Source of the DNA: Corylus avellana
Taxonomy: Eukaryota > Streptophyta > Magnoliopsida > Fagales > Betulaceae
Length of the DNA: 64,000 nucleotides
Assembly: GCF_901000735.1 (NCBI RefSeq)
Contig: NC_081542.1
Coordinates: 44,556,238-44,620,237, forward strand
Reading direction: 5' to 3'
The position numbers and the translations under genes are program-made. This document shows positions 46,695 through 55,449 of the stretch, piece by piece. The first letter of the stretch is position 1, and each line of letters opens with the position of its first letter. The notes under the pieces were generated by a model. The model was not told the origin of the DNA, searched no databases, and worked only from the letters and a program-made list of their open reading frames with translations.

Positions 46695-47231
46695 TTAGTT
46701 GATTGTGTATGGAATTGTGAGGTGGAGTTTAATATGTTATGTTTGTTTTATGTTCTTAAACATTTTAGTTGATTCTGTATGGATAACTGTAATGTTGGGA
46801 TTAATTTGTAATGTTTGTTTAATGTCTTTTAGCATTTTAGACTTTTAGTTGATTCTGTATGGATGACTGTAATGTTGGGATTAATCTGTAATGTTTGTTT
46901 AATGTTCTTTAGCATTTTAGTTGATTATGTTAGTTGATTGTGTATGGAATTGTAAGGTGGAGATTAATATGTAATGTTTGTTTAATATTCTTTAGCATTT
47001 TAGTTGATTATGTTAGTTGATTGTGTATGGAATTGTAAGGTGGAGATTAATATGTTATGTTTGCTTAATGTTTTTTAACATTTTAGTTGATTTTGTATGG
47101 ATGATTGTAATGTTGGGATTAATATGTTGTATTTGTTTAATGTTCTTTAGCATTTTAGTTGATTTTGTTAGTTTTAATTGTAAGATTGACATTAATCTGA
47201 TATGTTTGTTTAGTATTTTTTAGTATTTTAA
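46695..47231. repeat. Minisatellite of seven 65-85-bp units in the hAT element
   Basis: Units begin CATTTTAGTTGATTNTGTATG and end AATGTTCTTTAG. Two unit types alternate, one with GGAATTGTAAGGTGGAG and one with GTAATGTTGGGATTAAT. Confidence 0.85.
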
Positions 47232-47491
47232 GGTGCAAAATATTCTGGATGATTTTTGTAATTTAATACATTTAAATTACCCAAAAAAATAACAAAAAAA
47301 CAAAGTCGAGTTCGAGCCAGATCGAGCAAAATAGTCGATCTCGAGCTCGAGCTCGAGCAGGGTGCATACTTTGTCGAGCCGAGCTCGAGCAGCAAAGTCA
47401 GGCTCGACTCGAGCTCGAGCCTGACTCCAAAATAGACGAGCCGAGCTTGGACAGCCAAAGCTCGCCCAAGCTCGGCTCGTTTACAGCCCTA

Positions 47492-47499
47492 GCGGTGGC
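47492..47499. other. hAT target-site duplication, right copy
   Basis: GCGGTGGC, identical to 22309-22316. Confidence 0.85.
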
Positions 47500-48258
47500 C
47501 ACTGCCAGGAGCTGCCGGTGTTGGAAAGGTGAGAAAGAGGGCGGGCTTTTTTGGGTTTCAACTTTTAATAGATCAGTTGCGTGGTTTAATCAACGGTTCG
47601 AGATGGGTGAAGGCCAACAAGAATGGTAAATGATTCAAATTATCATTGAATTTAATCAAATTTTGATTTTTGATTTTTTTATGTTTTATTATTATTATTA
47701 TTATTATTTTGACATATCCACACAAGAGGGGAGCAGGATTCGAACTAAAAATCTCCGCTTTATAAGGCGTGATCTCTAATCGATTGAGCTATCTCTTAGA
47801 AACCAAATTTTGATTTATTGATATTAAAAGTCACATTAATTTTGACGAAGATAGATATTTCTTTTAACATTACCCGACCAACATGGCTTAAATGACCAAC
47901 TTTTGGACAGCATCCTTGTATTTTATAATACAAAAATTTATTATTATTTTTTGGAAATAATGTAAAATCAATTTATATAATTTATTTGATTTAAATTAGC
48001 TTTTTGTTATCTGATCTCAAAAGTTTATGTGATATGTCAAACAAGTAGTTTAGTCATTGAAATCCAATTTTGTTCGTTGACTTAATCGATTATATTAATG
48101 TACCATATCACAGACAATAAAATCATGACATATGTCATGTTTTTTGTTTGACTTTCAAAAAAGCACAACTTATATTTTCCAAGTCATACTAGTATACTAA
48201 CCAACTAATACTCCCACCTCAGCTTCACTCCACGCCAGGCACAACACCTAAAATTTTT
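47500..48258. repeat. Continuation of unit C: APC4 leader and flank
   Basis: 47500-47620 is the continuation of the APC4 leader broken at 22316, matching 11030-11150. 47880-47950 continues the match to 11150-11200. Between them is a SINE. No gene is seen. Confidence 0.65.
47672..47804 (-). mobile_element. tRNA-derived SINE
   Basis: On the minus strand, AGATAGCTCAATCGATTAG, a TTAGTTCGAATCC B-box-type motif and GTGTGGATATGTC with an AAT-rich tail. The flanking repeat CAAATTTTGATTT occurs at about 47653 and 47805. Confidence 0.65.
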
Positions 48259-48605
48259 GGGTTAAACACTTTTGACTCCACGTGGTTTAATCCCTATACC
48301 TCACTAAAATTTTTTTTAAAAAAAATTAAAAAGAAGAAAATTTAAAAACTAAAATTAATAAAAACATTAAAGGTCGTCGGGTGGTTTGACCACTCTTAAA
48401 AGGCCAAATATAGATATATATATACCTTTGGGGTGGCCAAACAACCCCCAAACCGGCCGGTTTAAGATAGCTGAAATGATTTCAAGCCAAACTTGGGTGA
48501 CCGAGTCACCCTCAAGGCTGTTGGAGGTGGTTTTGGCCAACCCCATTTGCAAGTTGAGGGTGGTTCAGCAACTCCCAAACCGGCCAATGGTGGCTTGAGC
48601 AACGT
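48259..48605. mobile_element. Fragment of Mutator-like GGCC-core element
   Basis: Left end GGGTTAAACACT, then a core of GGTGGTT/GGCCAACC blocks. The right arm is missing. Confidence 0.5.
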
Positions 48606-48913
48606 ATGAATCAGGCCAACATAATAAAACTAACACATAAAAGTCAGAGCCAACAAATTCATGAAGGTGATGACTGATGAGAAGCATTTACTTTGAGTTA
48701 AACGTAGCTGAGGAGCCAAGATATACTATTGTTTTCACATACATCGATCACAGAAATCTCCATTCCTATTCCAGAAGGAAATTAATAAAGATACAGCAAA
48801 TCTTCTGCCCATCGTCCATTTTTTTTTTTTTTTTTTAAAAAAAAGAAAGGTTTACATAGAAAGAAGCCATTGAATTGACCAATTTATTCGATCAGTAGTA
48901 TACTTACCCACAA
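48606..48913. other. 3' flank of DUF4220 copy F
   Basis: This is homologous to the 3' flanks of copies B, D, E and G, including an AATAAAGATACAG motif. It is probably old untranslated sequence. Confidence 0.5.
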
Positions 48914-50969
48914 TCAATTTGTTATGTTGTCGCCTTTAGGGGCCTCATGTACTTGGAGATCCCCTATGCCAAAATGAGTCGTTAATAACCAGACAACTGT
49001 GATAAGCTCTCCTCCTTTGCTTAGTTGAGCAGCATGAGTATTGGCCTTGCAATGGCTTGCAGCATAAGACAACAATTCCACCCACACTTCACTCATTACA
49101 CCCCATCTCTTCTGCCCCTCCAACTTTCCTAGCTCTTTGGCGAGAACACGTGCATCTAATAGCACAGTTTCTCTAGCCCCCATAGCAACAAGCTCCTCAT
49201 CAGTACTCACTTCAAGGATTCTACAAGTATCGGTACAGGTATCGCGGAATCTTATTTGGCCAATACCTTCAACAGCAGACATCATAGTAGGCTGCATAAC
49301 TAGAAGATATTACATATAATCCGAAAGGATTTTACAAAATTCACGACGATTACTAGTACTGTCTTGATCATGATCAGTAGTACTCTCTTGTATACTATCA
49401 CTGTCTTCAGTAGTCTCCTTTTGATAGCAAAGCTCTGTTGCAATATGCCATAATATAAGGCTCTGATCATATTCAATGTCGACAATATAACGCATCAAAT
49501 TGCTATTCTCATTAGACCAATTAGTATTCTGTAGAGCCCATTCTCCTCGGGCTGAAAATATCTTCTTCGCAGTGACAAGATCGAGATCATATAATTCAGG
49601 ATCGGATTTTTTTTTCAACTCAGAAAAGATGAATTCCCATAGCGGTTTGGTAAATTGTTCCTTGGACACATATCTCATGTTATCACAGAAATACTTAATG
49701 CCCAATATGTCGCTGACCCAAATCAATTTATGGCAGAAATTAGACAAGGGTGTATTAAGCTTGGTTTTGAGGCGGTCTTTTAGACAATAATCTATCAAGT
49801 TGTATTGATGTAGAAATCTAGACCGCCTCTCGAATAGGAATTGTCGAATCAATTCAAAGAAACTTCTTGATTGTGTATTTCTCCAGTTGATCCTTTTGAG
49901 AGTGGGAAGATATTTGAGGGGACGCAAGAAGCATCTCTTTATAGCGGCTATGCAGATACTATCTCCCGGGGACGGTTGGATGGAAGCAACAGTCCAATCA
50001 GAGAAAGCCAACATTATAAGAGCAATTGCATCCAAGACTGTGGCACCATAGAGCAAGGTATAGGAAATGACAACATCTATCTTCCGAAAACCATTCTTAT
50101 CTATTCTATAGAAGGTTAAAGGGCTGACGCAAGCGCACACCAGGATATAAACCGGACTGAAATTCCCAACTTTGAATGCACCTCGACAGCCTTCGTATAG
50201 AGAACTCCATACATGAAGTTGAGTTCAACCGTCAGCACTTCAAAGGCTTCTCTCGGGTCTCTTTGAAGGAAAAACAGTCGGCTCTTACGGAGCTCGGGGG
50301 AACTAACGAATATATCCCCGATGAAACCCTGAACATTCTGAAGAAGAAATAAGCATGGCAGACCACCTCATGATCATCATCTAGCTGCTTGGGCATGGTT
50401 TCTTTCTCCATGAACATTGATTAGGCATCCCCTGGCACAGGTGCTCCAAACATATATTGATTCAGGTTTGCAAGAAATAAAGCATACGTTCGCTCACCAT
50501 ACTTGATGGTTCCAGCGACAAACATAAAGAAAGTAGGGACCCATAACTTGTTGCTGGGTAGGGATTTGCCGAAGACAATAATACCAGTACCAACCCGGTT
50601 TAGGAGCCCAACCAAGTGCATTTGCCAGATGCCGACATTATTGTCATGTTCGGGTGAATGGTATAACAAAAGAAAGGGAGCCCAAAATGCCAGAATGTCA
50701 TCATTATAATCATCAGTCCTTATTAGATTAGGATCACCCTTTTTTAGACTGCAGGAAATTAGTCCCACCGCAACATTAGCAGTCCAACCAGCCAACAAGT
50801 ACGCTAGCCAACTCACCAAGATAAAAAGCGGATTTCCTGTTCGCTTTTTTATTTGTGGATACAAAATAAGAATGGTCTGGAGTGAGAGACTGAACAGAAC
50901 GAAACCTTGGATGTTCCATGACTTCCATTCATCCTACAACTGCTTGATGTTAGCGCCGGAGTTGGACAT
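48914..50969 (-). pseudogene. DUF4220/DUF594 pseudogene, copy F
   Basis: The full length of the gene can be followed from MSNSGANIKQL (ATG at 50969) to the DUF594 end (RWGVMSEVWVELLSYAASHC, GGELITVVWLLTTHFGIGD). It carries at least four independent breaks: TAG for the Tyr of LYDEW (50934-50936), TAG after GAPVPGDA (50421-50423), a frameshift after FFFRMF (near 50330), a 1-bp deletion before TFYRIDKNGF (near 50115), and TAA for Leu of DYMLYL (49310-49312). It also lacks about 20 residues after FRDTC that other copies have. Sequence differs from A, B, D and G throughout, so this is an older paralogue. It is the DUF4220 member of unit C. Confidence 0.85.
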
Positions 50970-51480
50970 ATCCTTGCTTAATTTTCTTTCTTCTTTCTTT
51001 CACCCGGCCTGTTGAAGATCAACAACTTATTAAAGTGTTAGTTTTTAAGTTCTCTTATTAAACCAAACTGCAGGGTCTTAATTGGTTTAAATTCGGTGTT
51101 AGAGCATTTGCATCGAGTTAAAGTAAAATGGTCCCCTAGAGGTAACTCAATCGGCTAGGACCACGCCTAATAAAGCGGAGGTCACTAGTTTGAATCTCCC
51201 TCCCCCTCTTGTGTGGACATGCCTAAAAAAAAAAAAAAAAGTTAAGTAAAATGGATTGCCATCGATCCCAAATTTAGATAGAACTCCCCTAAAAGCCCCA
51301 TATCCAATCAGTCATCGATCCATCCGATCCCCACTCTAAAATAGAGTTGAGCTATAACAAAAATTTAGACAGGCACTGTAAGTCAATTTAAAATTTTTTA
51401 ACTTCAAAAAAGTCTCCCCCTCTCAATTTTTCATATATAACGGTCTTAGGATGACTAAATATGTGTTTAAGTAACATTTT
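50970..51480. other. Upstream region of DUF4220 copy F
   Basis: 51060-51430 matches 6970-7080 and 22850-23050 (upstream region of the other copies), split by the SINE at 51132. No promoter motif can be placed. Confidence 0.45.
51132..51240 (+). mobile_element. tRNA-derived SINE
   Basis: CCCTAGAGGTAACTCAATCG, AAGCGGAGGTCACTAG, GTTTGAATCTCC, GTGTGGACATG and a 16-base A tail. It is flanked by GTTAAAGTAAAATGG (51117-51131) and GTTAAGTAAAATGG (51241-51254). Confidence 0.85.
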
Positions 51481-51625
51481 ATGACTTTTTGTTGTTGTTT
51501 AATTAATATTGGTTTGTCTCTCTAGGTTTGTCAAACCCTAGAGGAGAAGAAAATTTTTTCCTAGTCTTGACGGCTGTGGAAGGTGGGATTGCTACCATAG
51601 GAGATTACGAACAGTTGAAGCCCTG

Positions 51626-53113
51626 ATGGAAGAAAACCTGTCAAGGTTGTGGGGAAATCTCTCCCTGACGGAGGAAGAGGAGGTAGAAGTGGAGATTAAG
51701 AGTGAGGCGTTGTCTGGGATTGTCTCTAGAGGAAAATCCTGCCTAATGGGGAAGTTGCTCACGGAGAGGTTTATTGGGAAAGAGATTATCAGATCCCAAC
51801 TAATCCGATGGTGGAAACCAATAGGAAGGCTAACCCTTAGAGTTGTGGGGGACAATCTATTTTTAATAGATTTTGAGCATCACTGGGACAAAACTCGAAT
51901 TTTGGAGGGGTACCCTTGGGTGATTGAAGGAAATGTGTTTTCTATGGCAGATTTCGATGGGGTCACGCCACCGGAAAGGATCGATTTTGAGAAAGTGGCG
52001 TTTTGGGTACGTATGTACAAATTACCATTAGCATGCATGGGAACTGAAGTTGGAAAACAGATAGGGTCTACGGTAGGCTTTGTTGAGGAGGTAGAAACTG
52101 ATGAAGATGGCATCGGATGGGGGAAGTTTTTACGTGTAAAAATCAGGATTGATTTAACCAAACCTCTGGCAAGGGGTAGGAGACTAAAAGTTGAAGGTTC
52201 ATCGGTATGGATTAATTTCCAATACAAACGAATTCCACGTTTTTGCTTCCATTGTGGAGTCGTGGTTCACGGTAGGGCGGGTTGCCTGAAGAAGCCTGGA
52301 CCTGGAGTGTTGGAGAACGTGACCGAGTATGGGCTGTGGTTGAGGGTGCCATTGCCTGGCCAGCGAATCCGTGGGGGAACAGATGCAATGTCAGAGAGAA
52401 TGGAGTCAGATCAGTCTCAAATGGGAGACCAACAAAGGAAGGGAATGAGGAGCATGGCCGAAGAGGGGACCAAGACAACCTCCGGTGAGGACAACGACGA
52501 TTTCTATGCAACGCCGGCGGGGATGGATGAAGAAAACAGGCCCTCTGATCCAACGGCAGAGACGGCTCTCAAGGGGAACAATTCGTTTGAAATGGGAAAG
52601 GAAAGCAATTATGGTTGCATTGATGCTGATTCCGGAAATCTTGGAGACAACTGTTACTTTGGGCAAGGATCTGCTGCGGCTCAAAGAGGAATGGCGCGTC
52701 TTAATGTTGAAAGCGTTACTTTGACACCACTGAATATGGTAGGTGGGAGAGAGAGATCGGTTTTAAATGGTGGGGTGGAAAATCTGGGTGGAAATTATAT
52801 TGGAAGTAAGGTTGCTGAGGTGGCGTCATTTGCTCAACAAGGGACTGGACCTGAATGCAATGTGGAGAATAGTGGTAAGGGCAGCTCGTGTCCTGGTCCA
52901 ACCATCGCCGACGTGGAAAAAACGATGGCCAATATGTCCTTAACTGATTGTGTTGGATCAGGAAAGGAATCGAAAACTTTGTCGTGGAAAAAGAGAGCCC
53001 GTGGTGCTACCCAAGCCAGGCAATCTCCTCCAGTGGAACAATTGGGTAAACAAAAGCCAGATGAAACTAAGGTGGTGGGAGCTAGTTTGGGAAAGAAGGG
53101 CCATAATATCTAA
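51626..53113 (+). CDS. LINE ORF1: DUF4283 and zinc-knuckle RNA-binding protein
   Basis: A 495-residue open frame. Residues about 30-170 are a DUF4283 domain (LLTERFIGKEII, WDKTRILEGYPWVIEGNVF, VAFWVRMYKLPL), followed by the usual VGFVEEVE and WGKFLRVKIRIDL. A CCHC knuckle, CFHCGVVVHGRAGC, starts at residue 207. The C-terminal half is low in structure and rich in Gly, Ser and Glu. In plant LINEs this protein binds the element RNA. The frame is fully open, in contrast to ORF2. I chose the first ATG of the frame, which agrees with the usual start a few residues before the DUF4283 domain. Confidence 0.85.
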   Translation: MEENLSRLWGNLSLTEEEEVEVEIKSEALSGIVSRGKSCLMGKLLTERFIGKEIIRSQLIRWWKPIGRLTLRVVGDNLFLIDFEHHWDKTRILEGYPWVIEGNVFSMADFDGVTPPERIDFEKVAFWVRMYKLPLACMGTEVGKQIGSTVGFVEEVETDEDGIGWGKFLRVKIRIDLTKPLARGRRLKVEGSSVWINFQYKRIPRFCFHCGVVVHGRAGCLKKPGPGVLENVTEYGLWLRVPLPGQRIRGGTDAMSERMESDQSQMGDQQRKGMRSMAEEGTKTTSGEDNDDFYATPAGMDEENRPSDPTAETALKGNNSFEMGKESNYGCIDADSGNLGDNCYFGQGSAAAQRGMARLNVESVTLTPLNMVGGRERSVLNGGVENLGGNYIGSKVAEVASFAQQGTGPECNVENSGKGSSCPGPTIADVEKTMANMSLTDCVGSGKESKTLSWKKRARGATQARQSPPVEQLGKQKPDETKVVGASLGKKGHNI

Positions 53114-53212
53114 AAAAAAAACAGAAGTGCAGTCAGTGGTAGAAAATGCTACTAATAAAAAGGAACTTGGATCGGGAGTGGCGGAGGCTGGTGGACAGCC
53201 CCGCCGACCGCA

Positions 53213-54550
53213 ATGAACATCATGAGTTGGAACTGTCGGGGGCTTAGGAACCCTCGTACAGTTTGAGACCTTTGCCGGTTGGTAAGGGCCAAGAGACCCA
53301 TAATGGTATTCCTTATGGAAACCATTCTAAGGAGAAATAAAATGGAGCGGATTAGGAGCAGGCTGGGGTTCCCTAATATGCTAGTTGTTGATTGCGTGGG
53401 GAAAAGTGGTGGTTTGGCACTATTATGGACAGAAGATGTCGATGTGGAAGTTCAAAATTACAGCGGGCGCCATATTAATGCGAAAATTTGCACTAAACCT
53501 TCTTTAGGTTGGTGGAAGTTTACGGGTTTGTATGGTCATCCGGAGGCGAGCAAACGTAAAGAAGCATGGGGTCTCCTTCGCTACCTCGCAACCATAGAGC
53601 CTAATCCATGGATTTGTGTGGGGGATTTTAATGAGATTTTGTATGAGTCGGAAAAATGGGGTGGGAATAGTAGACAGAGCAGTTTGATGGATGATTTTCA
53701 CTCCACCTTGGCATATTGTGATTTAGCGGACTTGGGTTTCAGGGGGACAAAATTCACCTGGAACAATGGTCGGGATGGCGAAGCTTTTATACAAGAACGC
53801 TTGGACAGAGCAATGGCAAATGATGGCTGGAGTTCATTATTTCCCCAAGCAGAAGTTGTAGTGGAGGGATCTATTTGCTCTGACCATCTTCCTTTGTTTG
53901 TGGTGCTGCATGAGCCGGGGCGGTTGGGGAGATTTTCACGTAGGTTTATTCACGAAGCCTTATGGTGTTTGGATGGGTCTTATATGGATATCATTAATTC
54001 TGCATGGCATACTGAATACCCACGGGCTGGCCAATGGGATGGACTAATGAATAAGCTGGGTTGGTGTACAGTGGAATTGAAGAAGTGGCAGGCAAAGAAG
54101 AAAAGTTCCGAAGCAGAAATTAAAACTTTATGTTCATTAGTGGCGGGTTTACAAGCTAAGGAAGGAGTGGAGCATACTGGCGAGATTGCACAGCTACAAC
54201 AAAAGGTGCAGTCCCTCATGGAGCAAGAGGAACTAAAGTGGAAACGACGTGCGAAGGTGAATGGCTTAGAAATGGCGACAAAAATACAAGGTTCTTTCAT
54301 GCTTGTGCAAATCAGCGGAGAAAGTCCAACTTGATACGTATGGTGTGTGACTCAACAGGGAACCTGGTGGAATCTCAAGATGCTATAAGGGGTGCTTTTG
54401 TAGAATATTTCAGGGCTCTATTTACCTCGGGAAGGCTGGTTCATATGGAGGAATGTTTGGAAGCCATTGACAGAAAAATTACGAACGAAATGAATGAGGG
54501 GCTGTTACAATCCTTCACGGCGGCTGAAGTTAGTGTGGCTTTCCATCAAA
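53213..54550 (+). pseudogene. LINE ORF2: endonuclease region, broken
   Basis: It starts MNIMSWNCRGLRNP. The APE-type endonuclease motifs are present: the Asn of SWNCRG, Glu of FLMET, GDFNEIL, the RLDRA block, and SDHLPLFV with the catalytic Asp-His. A TGA replaces Arg at codon 18 (53264-53266). A frameshift near 54250 moves the frame to WLRNGDKNTRFFHACANQ, the usual link to the reverse transcriptase. The frame enters the gap after VAFHQ. It was the replication protein of the element and cannot be made as a whole now. Confidence 0.85.
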
Positions 54551-54650
54551 NNNNNNNNNNNNNNNNNNNNNNNNNNNNNNNNNNNNNNNNNNNNNNNNNN
54601 NNNNNNNNNNNNNNNNNNNNNNNNNNNNNNNNNNNNNNNNNNNNNNNNNN
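54551..54650. other. Scaffold gap (100 N)
   Basis: It has LINE ORF2 on the left and an inverted copia LTR piece on the right. Confidence 0.9.
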
Positions 54651-54709
54651 CTATAAATAAGACATATATATTCTATCAATTGGCACTCACTGGTAGGCAT
54701 AGGTCAGAG
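54651..54709 (-). mobile_element. Inverted fragment of the copia LTR
   Basis: The reverse complement of this piece matches the 5' LTR of the copia element at about 61795-61853 essentially perfectly, in opposite orientation. It touches the gap, so its true extent is unknown. Confidence 0.75.
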
Positions 54710-54779
54710 ACCAAATTAGGACAAACCCACTTATATAAAAAACAAGGGGAGAGGGACTGCCATATATGAGCAATGACAA

Positions 54780-54938
54780 GCCCACATTGCTATTCTCTAA
54801 CACAAATAACTCCATCCATACAGAAAGGAAAAAAAGATACAGAAAAAAAATCTTCTGCCCATCCTCCACTTTTTATTTATTTATAATAAAAAGCCATTGG
54901 ATTGACCAGTTTATTCAGACGAAATTGAATGTTGTAAT
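54780..54938 (-). other. Detached 3' end of DUF4220 copy G
   Basis: This matches the 3' flank of copies B and D (AAAGATACAGAAAAAATCTT, CATTGGATTGACCAGTTTAT). It was separated from the coding part at 62148 by the copia insertion. The original stop codon probably lies here (TGA at 54915-54917 on the minus strand). Confidence 0.75.
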
Positions 54939-55444
54939 TGTAAGAATGCTATATATAATTAAATGCTAATTGACAAAAAAATTAGCAGCAGAATGAATAA
55001 TTATATAAATATCTCTAGCCATGCTTTGCTCAAACCAATTGAAGAACAACTTCACAGCAATAAAATCTGGAAAACTAAAAATTATTGAGGGGTTCTTCTG
55101 ACCTATGCCTCTACCAGTGAGTGCCAATTGATGAAATACACGACCTTATTTATAGGTAGGTTAGAGACTCTCAATTAGATTTGTTACCTTAATTATTCCT
55201 CACATCAAGGAATAAAAATCAAATAAACAATCAATACAGCTTATTTGATTCCACAAAATAAAATCAATAATGAATTCAAATATTTGTTTCCACAAGAATT
55301 AAATCGACAATTTAATTCAGAATATTTGATTTCATAGAATAAGCTTTAATTGGAATAAATCACTGAACACCGTAATTATACATATTTTATAATCATAATA
55401 ATATATGTGACATAAGGGACATACCTTAAATGAAATTTCTTACT
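54939..55444 (-). repeat. Copia 3' LTR
   Basis: This 506-bp direct repeat of 61639-62142 is bordered inside by the polypurine-like GTGGGAAAAAG (minus strand) at 55443-55453. The flank GTAAT at 54934-54938 compares with TTAAT after the other LTR, a 5-bp duplication with one change. Confidence 0.85.
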
Positions 55445-55449
55445 TTTTC

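Larger units (their letters stand above)
42997..47491. mobile_element. 4.5-kb hAT-type non-autonomous element
   Basis: The left end is TAGGGCTGTTAAGTGAGC. The right end on the other strand is TAGGGCTGTAAACGAGCC. Both subterminal regions are packed with GAGCTCG/CTCGGCTCG motifs. The 8-bp octamer GCGGTGGC follows the right end and matches the left flank of the first copy (22309-22316), which fits hAT. No hAT transposase frame exists inside. Contents: TA/CA microsatellites (43320-43445), AT-rich DNA, an exon-like segment (45030-46680) and a minisatellite (46695-47231). Confidence 0.78.
51480..54550 (+). mobile_element. LINE (non-LTR retrotransposon), 3' part lost at gap
   Basis: A short leader is followed by ORF1 (51626-53113) and ORF2 (from 53213), which is the plant L1-like layout. 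The reverse transcriptase region, 3' end and A tail would lie beyond the gap and are not seen after it. The element inserted upstream of DUF4220 copy F. Confidence 0.85.

Noticed and set aside
52212..52684. Minus-strand frames opposite LINE ORF1
   Set aside because: They are shadows of ORF1, which has the clear DUF4283 and CCHC signals.
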